A stretch of DNA of 6,105 nucleotides. It comes from an uncultured Anaerococcus sp. (GTDB lineage Bacteria > Bacillota_A > Clostridia > Tissierellales > Peptoniphilaceae). Position numbers and translations under genes: made by a program. The number at the start of each line of letters is the position of its first letter. The first letter of the stretch is position 1. Shown here in pieces: positions 1-5,601 of the stretch. The notes under the pieces were generated by a model. That model had not been told where the DNA came from. It saw only the letters and a program-made list of their open reading frames with translations, and did no database searches. The stretch covers positions 1 to 6,105 of the forward strand of contig CABTWT010000071.1 in assembly GCA_902488555.1 (NCBI GenBank), given 5' to 3'.

Positions 1-13
1 ATTAAACTGTAGA

Positions 14-45
14 ACCGCCGTATACGGAACCGTACGTACGGTGGT
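14..45 (+). ncRNA. Group II intron domain V (catalytic hairpin)
   Basis: The strand ACCGCCGTA (14-22) pairs with TACGGTGGT (37-45) over nine base pairs, including a G17-U42 wobble. A two-base CG bulge (35-36) and an upper stem TACG/CGTA (23-26, 31-34) follow, capped by the tetraloop GAAC. The C16-G17-C18 triad with its G-U wobble is the class IIC form of the catalytic triad. The usual GNRA loop is GAAC here, a small departure. Domain V binds the catalytic metal ions for splicing. Confidence 0.85.
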
Positions 46-47
46 GT

Positions 48-86
48 GAGAGGACGGTAGATGAAATAATCATTTGCCTCCTACTC
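48..86 (+). ncRNA. Group II intron domain VI with branch-point A83
   Basis: GAG (48-50) pairs with CTC (84-86), AGGA (51-54) with TCCT (79-82), and GGTAGATGA (56-64) with TCATTTGCC (70-78), leaving a five-base AATAA loop (65-69). A83 is bulged on the 3' strand, the position expected of the lariat branch-point adenosine. C55 is unpaired opposite the junction. The regular pairing suggests this copy was splicing-competent at its 3' end. Confidence 0.8.
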
Positions 87-212
87 GATTGTGAATGCAT
101 ACAATTGATTAAGAAATTTGTTAGGATAATAAAGTTTCTTGGCAGGGTATTTAGCTTCATTTCAAAAGGGGTATATATCCTAAAAGAATGTGAAACAAAG
201 GAAAGGATAACT

Positions 213-815
213 ATGGATAAATTTATTGTGTTTCTTGCTGATGGTTTTGAAGATGTGGAAGGACTAACAGTCATAGACTACTTACGCAGGGCTGGTGTTG
301 ATGTCGATACTGTTTCTGTTATGGATGATCTAACGGTTAGAACAAAGTCAAATATAAAAATAAACGCCGATAAGCACGTTTCTGATATCAATTCAGATGA
401 TTACCTAGGTTTATATATACCAGGTGGTACAAAGGGTGCCGAAACCTTGCGTGATGACGATCGTGTAATTGATATTATCAAAGAATTTGATAAAAAGAAC
501 AAAGTAATAGCTGCAATCTGTGCGGGTCCTATAGTTTTAAACCGTGCTGGAGTTTTGGCAGATAAAAAAGCAACATCATTTCCGACTATGAAAGAAGATA
601 TTGATAATGTCGGAGCCTATATTGATGACCAAATCGTAGTTACTGATGGTAATATTACAACTAGTAGAGGGGCAGCAACCACAGTATATCTTGCTATGAG
701 ACTAGTTGAGATTTTAAAAGGCAAAGAAGCAGTAGAAGAACTAAAAAAGGGCACTCAACAAGAAGCTGTGGAAGCTTATTACAATATAAGCTATGATTAT
801 ATTAACAATAATTAG
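213..815 (+). CDS. DJ-1/PfpI (ThiJ) family protein
   Basis: This encodes a 200-residue cytoplasmic protein of the DJ-1/PfpI superfamily, a class I glutamine amidotransferase-like fold. The N-terminal strand and GFEDVE motif (residues 11-16) supply the conserved Glu16 that contacts the catalytic cysteine. IPGG (69-72) forms the next turn, AAICAGP (100-106) is the nucleophile elbow with Cys103, and TSRGAATTVYLA (150-161) matches the C-terminal DJ-1 signature. Length matches the YajL/DJ-1 subgroup (about 190-200 aa). Family members are reported as redox-responsive chaperones, glyoxalases or deglycases; which applies here cannot be read from sequence. I chose ATG 213 because AAAGGA (202-207) lies five bases upstream and the family's first beta strand begins right after it; an in-frame TTG at 105 would add 36 residues with no family match. 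The next gene starts 8 bases downstream, so the two are probably co-transcribed. No convincing promoter is visible between the intron end and this start. Confidence 0.93.
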   Translation: MDKFIVFLADGFEDVEGLTVIDYLRRAGVDVDTVSVMDDLTVRTKSNIKINADKHVSDINSDDYLGLYIPGGTKGAETLRDDDRVIDIIKEFDKKNKVIAAICAGPIVLNRAGVLADKKATSFPTMKEDIDNVGAYIDDQIVVTDGNITTSRGAATTVYLAMRLVEILKGKEAVEELKKGTQQEAVEAYYNISYDYINNN

Positions 816-823
816 GAGGGTTT

Positions 824-1825
824 ATGGAGCAATTAAATAAGATTTTCATACTTGGAGGAGCAGGGTTTCTGGGTTACCATACTTTAAAAGAAGCGGTAAA
901 TAGAGGCTATAGCGTAAAAACAGTCGATATAGTAGAACTACCAGAGAATTTGAAATTTAAAGAAGAAGATAAGGTTGAATTTATCATTACAAACTTCTTC
1001 AATCTTTCTGATCAAGAGATTATTGCTATGCTAAAAGATTGTGACGGCTTTGTTTATGCAGGTGGAGTTGACGAGAGGATAGTACCTGAAAAACCTGCTC
1101 GTAAGTTTTTCTACGAAAAAAACGTCTTGCCAACTCAAAGACTATCACGTCTTGCTAAGGAAGCGGGAGTCAAAAACTTTGTTGTATTTGGTTCGTACAC
1201 AGCAGAGTTTGGAGCAAATAATGCAGAGCTTCGAAAGTATAACTACCACAAGGAGCCTTATGTAGAAACAAGACTTCTACAAGAAAAGCTTGCTATGTAT
1301 GAGGGTGAAGGATCAATGAATGTATCAGTTCTAAGACTGCCATATATATTTGGAACCATGGAAGGCAAAATTCCTCTATGGTCAATGTTTGTTGATATGC
1401 TCCGTGGCCAAGACTTTATGCCTGTAACCAGTGGTGGAGCTGCTACAGTTACAGCTAAGCAAGTAGGCCAAGCGGCCATATCTGCCCTAGAAAATGGACA
1501 ACACAGGAGAACATATCCACTTGCAACTGGATATATTTCATATGAAGATTTCTACAAAAAGATTGTAGAAGAACTAGGACAAGAAGAAAAAACAAAACTT
1601 CAAATGATGAGCTTTGAAGAGTTGGAAGAAGCCTACAAAGAAGACCAAGATCTTACAGATAAAAAGGGAGTAGAACACGGCATTCGCCAAGTGAATATGC
1701 TAAGGGCAAACTCTATGGAATTTAGACTACCAACAGACGTAGCTTTTGATGAACTTAGGGTAAAAGAAGAAGACATAGAAGCAACTATAAAGGAAACATT
1801 AAGCTGGGCTAATACACAAAAATAA
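824..1825 (+). CDS. NAD-dependent epimerase/dehydratase family protein (extended SDR-like)
   Basis: This is a 333-residue Rossmann-fold protein of the extended short-chain dehydrogenase/reductase type. The nucleotide-binding loop GGAGFLG is at residues 11-17, and Asp35 at the end of the second beta strand predicts NAD(H) rather than NADP(H). VVFGSYTAEFG (120-130) holds the active-site Ser/Thr region, RLPYIFG (171-177) matches the family's substrate-side strand, and the C-terminal third is helical and charged, as usual for the substrate domain. The expected catalytic YxxxK reads Y146-V-E-T-R150, with Arg in place of Lys, so activity may be altered or lost. ATG 824 follows AGGAGGG (814-820), which overlaps the stop codon of the DJ-1-family gene; the two genes look like one operon. 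The substrate cannot be named. No clear intrinsic terminator follows. Confidence 0.88.
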   Translation: MEQLNKIFILGGAGFLGYHTLKEAVNRGYSVKTVDIVELPENLKFKEEDKVEFIITNFFNLSDQEIIAMLKDCDGFVYAGGVDERIVPEKPARKFFYEKNVLPTQRLSRLAKEAGVKNFVVFGSYTAEFGANNAELRKYNYHKEPYVETRLLQEKLAMYEGEGSMNVSVLRLPYIFGTMEGKIPLWSMFVDMLRGQDFMPVTSGGAATVTAKQVGQAAISALENGQHRRTYPLATGYISYEDFYKKIVEELGQEEKTKLQMMSFEELEEAYKEDQDLTDKKGVEHGIRQVNMLRANSMEFRLPTDVAFDELRVKEEDIEATIKETLSWANTQK

Positions 1826-1943
1826 GCGTAAGAGCAAATAATTTTAGCTAAATCTTATTACAGTCGGACTCTTATTCTATTATTAAACATAATAAACTCC
1901 TTATATAAATCGGGAATTTTCTTTCTCATATTCTATATATAAG

Positions 1944-1959
1944 TGTAAGGCAACTTACA
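1944..1959 (+). promoter_or_regulatory. Leader stem-loop upstream of the DUF1659 gene
   Basis: TGTAAG (1944-1949) and CTTACA (1954-1959) form a perfect six-base stem closed by GCAA, a GNRA tetraloop. A run of A follows, then the AGGAGG ribosome binding site (1968-1973). It would sit in the 5' leader of the small-gene pair, where it could stabilise the mRNA or influence translation. It lacks a T tract on either strand, so it is not an intrinsic terminator. The surrounding spacer (1826-1978) is AT-rich; TATAAA at 1904-1909 could be a -10 element but its -35 is poor, so I do not call a promoter. Confidence 0.4.
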
Positions 1960-1978
1960 AAAAAATTAGGAGGAAGAA

Positions 1979-2164
1979 ATGAAATTACAAATCAGATTTA
2001 AAGTAACAGATGCTGAAAATACTGATAGGAAAGTATCAAAGACATTTTCAAAGATTAATGAAGAAGCCACAAGTGAACAACTAAGAGACTTTGCCCAAGC
2101 CTTTGCTAGCTTAAATAATGGAAATGAACATGAAGCTTATCTTATCAAGGAAGAAAGACTATAA
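1979..2164 (+). CDS. DUF1659 family small protein
   Basis: This encodes 61 residues with no signal peptide or membrane segment, so it is presumably cytoplasmic. It fits my recollection of the DUF1659 family: an N-terminal beta strand (KLQIRFKV, 2-9), then the K-T-F-S-x-I-x-x-x-A-T pattern (residues 21-31) leading into a helix ending AFASL (41-45). The family has no established function. The start is set by AGGAGG at 1968-1973, five bases before the ATG. The stop codon overlaps the ribosome binding site of the DUF2922-type gene, 10 bases before its start, so the two are co-translated or at least co-transcribed. This pairing is commonly seen in Firmicutes and supports both assignments. Confidence 0.82.
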   Translation: MKLQIRFKVTDAENTDRKVSKTFSKINEEATSEQLRDFAQAFASLNNGNEHEAYLIKEERL

Positions 2165-2174
2165 GGAGGATTAG

Positions 2175-2396
2175 ATGACAAGTAGAAAGTTAAAATTATA
2201 TTTCAAAGACGACCTAGCAAACGCCAAATCCTTTACAATAGATTATCCAAAGGAAGAATACGCAAATGAAGAAGTGAAAACTGCTATGGATAAGATTGTA
2301 AATTCAAAAGTACTAGTGACAAAAAATGGACCAATAGCTGCAAAAACTAAGGCTCAAATCGAAACACTTAACAAAGAAGATATAGATATAGCCTAG
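2175..2396 (+). CDS. DUF2922 family small protein
   Basis: This encodes 73 residues, without signal peptide or membrane segment. It matches the DUF2922 layout: an N-terminal strand (RKLKLYFKD, 4-12), a second strand SFTIDYP (19-25), a helix around EVKTAMDKIV (33-42), and a C-terminal strand region with the A-K-T-K-A-Q-I-E-T stretch (56-64). Function is unknown. AAGGAGGA at 2163-2170 lies four bases before the ATG and overlaps the preceding stop. A strong terminator follows within 10 bases, so the DUF1659/DUF2922 pair is a two-gene unit. The partner relationship suggests a shared role, which is not known. Confidence 0.82.
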   Translation: MTSRKLKLYFKDDLANAKSFTIDYPKEEYANEEVKTAMDKIVNSKVLVTKNGPIAAKTKAQIETLNKEDIDIA

Positions 2397-2404
2397 ATAG
2401 AGAC

Positions 2405-2429
2405 AGACCCCAATGTTGGGGTCTTTTTT
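2405..2429 (+). terminator. Intrinsic terminator after the DUF1659/DUF2922 pair
   Basis: AGACCCCA (2405-2412) pairs with TGGGGTCT (2417-2424) around an ATGT loop, and a run of six T (2424-2429) follows. This is a textbook rho-independent terminator. It separates the small-gene pair from the secreted-protein cluster, so the next gene needs its own promoter. Confidence 0.93.
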
Positions 2430-2506
2430 GCATTCTAAGTTTCAAAGCTACTATATTGGGTAATATTTTAATAGAAATCTATATAATTTTAAGGAGCGGA
2501 AAATTT

Positions 2507-3007
2507 ATGAAAAACTTTAAAAATACAGTAAAGCTAGCGGGAGCTTTTGCCATATCTCTGGCAATGTTAAGCCCATCTACTTCTTTTGCCTCAGAGACAG
2601 AGGCTCTTAAGCTATTAAATCAACTCCATGAACAAATGGATCAAATTAGTGAGCTTACTGGCCTTGAAAAATCTGACAGTAATGGGAAAGATGCTTTGCC
2701 AACTGAAGATAAAGACACAAAAGCTAAAGATGAAGACAAAAAAGAAACTCAAAAAGAATCGGCTTATATAACAGAACTTAAAGAATCTTTTAATAGAAAT
2801 GACATAAGTGTAAAATCCGTTGAAGAAATATTAGAAAAATATCCAAAAACCATCAAAGGAAAAGAAGAAAAATTAGTCAACCTTTTGATAGAATCTCACG
2901 AGCTAAAATTACAAGCAGCTGATTTAATTTACTCCTTGACTGGAGAAAAATTACAAGTGGATCCACCACGTATACCACAAGCATATACGCATTTGATAAG
3001 ATACTAA
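2507..3007 (+). CDS. Secreted protein 1 of cluster, with YPKT module
   Basis: This encodes a 166-residue predicted exported protein of unknown function. Residues 1-28 are a Sec signal peptide (positive start, hydrophobic core to about 21, cleavage after S-F-A28). A short helix (29-54) is followed by a very charged Asp/Lys/Glu linker (55-87), then the cluster's shared module (about 89-146) with YPKTIK at 112-117 and L-V-N-L-L-I-E-S at 123-130. The last 20 residues are Pro-rich and aromatic (DPPRIPQAY, then HLIRY), unlike its relatives, so a C-terminal frameshift or a distinct tail is possible. ATG 2507 follows AAGGAGCGG (2491-2499); an in-frame TTG 51 bases upstream would spoil the signal peptide. 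No LPXTG or lipobox is seen. It lies between a terminator and the promoter of the next gene, so it may be transcribed alone or read through. TATAAT at 2482-2487 is too close to the ribosome binding site to serve as its promoter. Confidence 0.85.
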   Translation: MKNFKNTVKLAGAFAISLAMLSPSTSFASETEALKLLNQLHEQMDQISELTGLEKSDSNGKDALPTEDKDTKAKDEDKKETQKESAYITELKESFNRNDISVKSVEEILEKYPKTIKGKEEKLVNLLIESHELKLQAADLIYSLTGEKLQVDPPRIPQAYTHLIRY

Positions 3008-3011
3008 AAGC

Positions 3012-3040
3012 TTTTCATTTAAGCTTGTAAAAGGTATAAT
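3012..3040 (+). promoter_or_regulatory. Sigma-A-type promoter of the secreted-protein operon
   Basis: TTTTCA (3012-3017) serves as a -35 box and a perfect TATAAT (3035-3040) as the -10, separated by the ideal 17 bases. Transcription would start near 3047, giving a leader of about 37 bases before the ATG at 3084. Part of the -35 lies between two copies of the palindrome AAGCTT (3008-3013, 3021-3026), which could form a small hairpin or mark an operator. Confidence 0.65.
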
Positions 3041-3083
3041 GCTAGCAAATTATAATAAGCTCTTAATTAAAAAGGAGAAGAAT

Positions 3084-4133
3084 ATGAAAAATAAATTTTT
3101 AAAACCTACACTTGCCCTAGCTCTTGCTTTATCAGTAGTCACACCAAGCGTGAAAAGTTCATTTGCAGCTGATACAAGCCTAAGCCAAACAAGTGCAATG
3201 ACATCAAAAGATAAATATGAGAAAGCATATAAGGATGCCCTTGCAAGATTAGCTGAACTAAAAAAAGTTAAAAATTCAGTTAAATATATCAATGAAACAG
3301 ATAATGATAAAAAATATTTATTTGATGGAAGTCTTGCCGATCTAGAAAAAACCATAGCAAATTATAGTCCAGAGAATGTTAAATCTTATGTTTTAGATAG
3401 TGAATTTGATACAGCTACAAATGCAATAAATGGCAAATTATCAGAAGTACTAGAAAAGTATTACAATCTATCTGGTACAGAGGTGAATACCAAAGAATTA
3501 AGAGATTTATTTTATGAAAATGCTAGTTTCAAAGCAAGCAATGCCTACAAAAATGCTAGCCAAAGCCAACAAAATTCTTATGAAAAAGCTATATCAATGG
3601 CAAAAACTGCTTTAAGTAAGTATGAAAATATTTCAACAACAGAATATAACGAAGCACTAAAAGCATTAAAAGATGCTCGTGCTTCTATAGAGGAATTAGA
3701 AAGTACAAGCAAAGTTAAAGAAACTCTAAAAGCAGAAATCAAAGAAGCTTATAAAGTTGATAAGGCTTCATATACAGAGAAATCTTACCTAGTATTTAAA
3801 AAAGCCCTAGTTGCAGCACAAACTACAGCAAATTCTACAAACTCTACAAAAGAACAATATCAAGCAAGTCTTGAAGCTCTAAAAGCTGCCAAGGATTCAC
3901 TAGTTAAAGTTGATAGCGAAAAGGATAAAGAGCTTAAGGCTCTCATAGTTGAACTTAAGAAATCTCTAGAAGAACACAGGGCTAAGGCTACAGCCGTACG
4001 TATTCTACTAGAAGAATATCCAAAAACTATCAAAAGTGTAAAACCAAGGCTAGAACAATTACTAAAAGAATCTAATGCTTTGGTAAAAGAAACTCAAAAA
4101 TTCCTTGATGAAGTTGGAAATGTTCAAGGCTAA
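3084..4133 (+). CDS. Secreted FIVAR-like repeat protein with C-terminal YPKT module (cluster protein 2)
   Basis: This is a 349-residue, almost entirely helical exported protein, probably a surface adhesin or matrix-binding factor. The signal peptide covers residues 1-28/29 (cleavage at S-S-F-A-A). A helical N-terminal region (about 40-130) is followed by two three-helix units. The first (about 137-207) has S-N-A-Y-K-N-A-S (152-159) and resembles Gram-positive EbhA/GA-type repeats. The second (about 210-276) has A-S-Y-T-E-K-S-Y (228-235) and fits FIVAR. The shared module (about 283-343) closes the protein, with YPKT at 312-315 and L-E-Q-L-L-K-E-S at 323-330. FIVAR modules in other species are linked to fibronectin or sugar binding; the ligand here is unknown. 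ATG 3084 follows AAAGGAGAAG (3071-3080). It lacks LPXTG and a membrane anchor, so it is either released or held by protein contacts. It is first in an operon with the next two genes. Confidence 0.88.
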   Translation: MKNKFLKPTLALALALSVVTPSVKSSFAADTSLSQTSAMTSKDKYEKAYKDALARLAELKKVKNSVKYINETDNDKKYLFDGSLADLEKTIANYSPENVKSYVLDSEFDTATNAINGKLSEVLEKYYNLSGTEVNTKELRDLFYENASFKASNAYKNASQSQQNSYEKAISMAKTALSKYENISTTEYNEALKALKDARASIEELESTSKVKETLKAEIKEAYKVDKASYTEKSYLVFKKALVAAQTTANSTNSTKEQYQASLEALKAAKDSLVKVDSEKDKELKALIVELKKSLEEHRAKATAVRILLEEYPKTIKSVKPRLEQLLKESNALVKETQKFLDEVGNVQG

Positions 4134-4166
4134 AATCCTAAGATTAACTTAAGATAGGAGTTTAAT

Positions 4167-4706
4167 GTGAAATTAAAAAACAAAATACTAAGTCTGGCTA
4201 TGGCGCTTATCTTAGTGCCAGCTGCCACAAGCTTTAATGCTAACAGCGTATCCTATGCTGCAGAAGAAACTGTAAATACCATAGAAAACCAAAGAGCAGA
4301 ACTACAAAAGGCAATAGATGCTTCTGTAAAGATTGTAAATTCAGAAGTTTACTTTTCCTACGCTAGCCAAGGGCTAAAAAGTGAATATGAAGCTGCCATT
4401 TCTGATGGGGAACTACAACTATCACGTCAAGATGCCACATATGAGGATTTAAGGCTAGCGACAAAGAGGATTAATGATGCAGTAGATGCTATCTATAAGG
4501 AAGCAGAAGGTATAGCCCAAAAAATCAAAGTTAAAAAAGATTTGGAAAAAGCAATAAGCTATAACCAATTACAAGTACAAGTAGTAAACTCGCTTCTAAA
4601 AAATTATCCTAAAACAATACAAAGGGTTAGACCACAACTATTAAAGTTGATTGAAGAGTCAAATGCCTATGTTAGAGAAGCACAAGCTTTATTAAAAACT
4701 TTATAA
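4167..4706 (+). CDS. Small secreted protein with one FIVAR-like unit and C-terminal YPKT module (cluster protein 3)
   Basis: This encodes a 179-residue exported helical protein of unknown function. The signal peptide runs to about residue 31 (V-S-Y-A, then AEE). One FIVAR-like three-helix unit (about 38-112) contains S-Y-A-S-Q-G-L-K-S-E-Y-E-A-A (64-77) and A-T-Y-E-D-L (90-95). The shared module fills the C-terminus (about 123-179), with NYPKT at 146-150 and L-L-K-L-I-E-E-S at 158-165, ending three codons after its last leucine-rich turn. The start is GTG at 4167: ATAGGAG (4154-4160) is six bases upstream, and the overlapping ATG at 4165 is out of frame and hits a stop at once. The weaker GTG start may lower its output relative to its neighbours. 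It lies 33 bases after the preceding gene and 15 before the next, so all three share a transcript. No wall anchor is visible. Confidence 0.86.
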   Translation: MKLKNKILSLAMALILVPAATSFNANSVSYAAEETVNTIENQRAELQKAIDASVKIVNSEVYFSYASQGLKSEYEAAISDGELQLSRQDATYEDLRLATKRINDAVDAIYKEAEGIAQKIKVKKDLEKAISYNQLQVQVVNSLLKNYPKTIQRVRPQLLKLIEESNAYVREAQALLKTL

Positions 4707-4721
4707 TAAAAGGAGATAAAT

Positions 4722-5483
4722 ATGAAAAATATTAAAAAAGTATTGCCTATAGCATTAGTCGTAACATTTTCTTTTCTAGGAGGTGTTACTAGCAATTCTT
4801 TAGACAATGTAAGCTATGCCTCAGAGTCTGAGCCTACTTATAAAAACACAGTAAAGAGATTTGTTAGAGAAGATAGTACTTTTAGAGAAAGTGATGCCTA
4901 CAAAAATGCTAATGATGGTGAAAAGACTGTCTACAGAGTAAGCATTGGTTATGCAAAAGAATTATTAGGAAATGAGTCTACAACAGAAGAACAATTTAAA
5001 GCTGCAGCTCAAGAAGTATTTGAAGCTAGAAATCAAATAGAGGATACAACAAATCCATTAGAAGAGACTGGAAAACTTAGAGTCAACCTAAAACTTCAAA
5101 TGTATCCAGCCAAAGACCTTATCTATAAATCTGATGTAGGCGAATACAACCAGAAAGAATATGATAATCTAAGCAAAGCTTATGCAAAGGCACTAAATGT
5201 TTATAATAATAATGACGCTACAGACGCTGAGATAAAGGAAGCTAGCTCTAATCTTAAAGATGCAGCTGATACTTTTGTAAAAGAAAGCAACAGAAAAGCT
5301 CGTATCATTGACTTAGAAAACTCAATTGAAAAAAATAAAATGCAAGTCGAAGTTGCAGAAAATTTGCTAAAGAACTATCCAAAAACAGTAAAAAATGTAG
5401 CTGAAAAGTTAAAAACATTGATAAAAGAATCAAAAGAACTTATCAAAGAATCTGAAATAGTTCTAAGCGAGCTTAAAAAATAA
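4722..5483 (+). CDS. Secreted FIVAR-like repeat protein with C-terminal YPKT module (cluster protein 4)
   Basis: This encodes a 253-residue exported helical protein, close in plan to cluster protein 2 but without its N-terminal region. The signal peptide ends near residue 33 (V-S-Y-A, then SES). The first helical unit (about 42-107) carries S-D-A-Y-K-N-A-N (57-64), plainly related to S-N-A-Y-K-N-A-S of protein 2. A FIVAR-like unit (about 117-187) has E-Y-N-Q-K-E-Y (141-147) and A-T-D-A-E-I (166-171). The shared module is about 195-253, with NYPKT at 218-222 and L-K-T-L-I-K-E-S at 230-237. ATG 4722 follows AAAAGGAGA (4708-4716). It is last in the three-gene operon, closed by the terminator at 5497-5522. 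It has no LPXTG, lipobox or transmembrane tail. A role in surface binding is inferred from the FIVAR-like units only. Confidence 0.88.
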   Translation: MKNIKKVLPIALVVTFSFLGGVTSNSLDNVSYASESEPTYKNTVKRFVREDSTFRESDAYKNANDGEKTVYRVSIGYAKELLGNESTTEEQFKAAAQEVFEARNQIEDTTNPLEETGKLRVNLKLQMYPAKDLIYKSDVGEYNQKEYDNLSKAYAKALNVYNNNDATDAEIKEASSNLKDAADTFVKESNRKARIIDLENSIEKNKMQVEVAENLLKNYPKTVKNVAEKLKTLIKESKELIKESEIVLSELKK

Positions 5484-5496
5484 TAAGTTTAACATG

Positions 5497-5522
5497 AAAA
5501 GTCCCCTGATGGGGATTTTTTT
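5497..5522 (+). terminator. Intrinsic terminator closing the secreted-protein operon
   Basis: AAAAGTCCCC (5497-5506) pairs with GGGGATTTTT (5511-5520) around a TGAT loop, with T continuing to 5522. It ends transcription 14 bases after cluster protein 4 and sets off the fifth gene as a separate transcript. Confidence 0.92.
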
Positions 5523-5564
5523 ATTTACAGGCCTTTATAAATCCTACAAAAATTGTATACTTAA

Positions 5565-5570
5565 TATAAT
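5565..5570 (+). promoter_or_regulatory. Probable -10 box for the fifth secreted-protein gene
   Basis: A perfect TATAAT sits 31 bases before the ATG at 5602, just downstream of a terminator, where a promoter is required. No good -35 box is found at 16-18 bases upstream (TCCTAC at the 17-base position is poor), so the promoter may be weak or depend on an activator. Confidence 0.45.
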
Positions 5571-5601
5571 GATGTAAATTAACAATTTAGTGAGGACGTT
5601 T

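Larger units (their letters stand above)
1..89 (+). mobile_element. Group II intron, 3' end only (domains V-VI), probably class IIC
   Basis: This is the 3' terminus of a self-splicing group II intron (a retroelement); the rest, including the reverse transcriptase/maturase gene, lies beyond the left edge. The sequence folds into a domain V hairpin (14-45) with a two-base CG bulge, followed by a domain VI hairpin (48-86) with a bulged adenosine at 83. The intron should end at T89 or T90, since the branch A normally lies 7 or 8 nt from the 3' splice site and introns end in AY. The CGC triad in domain V, in place of AGC, points to class IIC, whose members usually insert just after transcription terminators. 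The boundary at 89 is inferred from structure. Such introns are often multicopy, which would explain the contig breaking here. Confidence 0.85.

Noticed and set aside
105..212. N-terminal extension of the DJ-1-family protein from a TTG at 105
   Set aside because: The ATG at 213 has a good ribosome binding site and starts exactly at the family's first strand; the extra 36 residues match nothing in the family and begin just after the intron end.
1258..1479. Minus-strand reading frame inside the epimerase-like gene
   Set aside because: It is a shadow of a well-supported + strand gene, with no ribosome binding site or family resemblance. The same holds for minus-strand frames at 2-274, 3050-3355 and 5736-5960.
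1821..1880. Possible terminator after the epimerase-like gene (TAAGAG at 1829-1834 with CTCTTA at 1869-1874)
   Set aside because: The stem is short, the loop is about 34 bases, it is AT-rich and no clean T run follows.
2482..2487. TATAAT as a -10 box for cluster protein 1
   Set aside because: Transcription would start inside the ribosome binding site at 2491-2499, and TTGGGT upstream is 20 bases away, too far for a normal -35.
2456..2506. Upstream TTG start for cluster protein 1
   Set aside because: It would put 17 residues before a normal signal peptide and lacks a ribosome binding site; AAGGAGCGG at 2491-2499 serves the ATG at 2507.
3039..3083. Upstream ATG start for cluster protein 2
   Set aside because: This ATG overlaps the -10 box, TATAAT at 3035-3040, and would lie upstream of the transcript start; ATG 3084 has its own ribosome binding site and begins the signal peptide.
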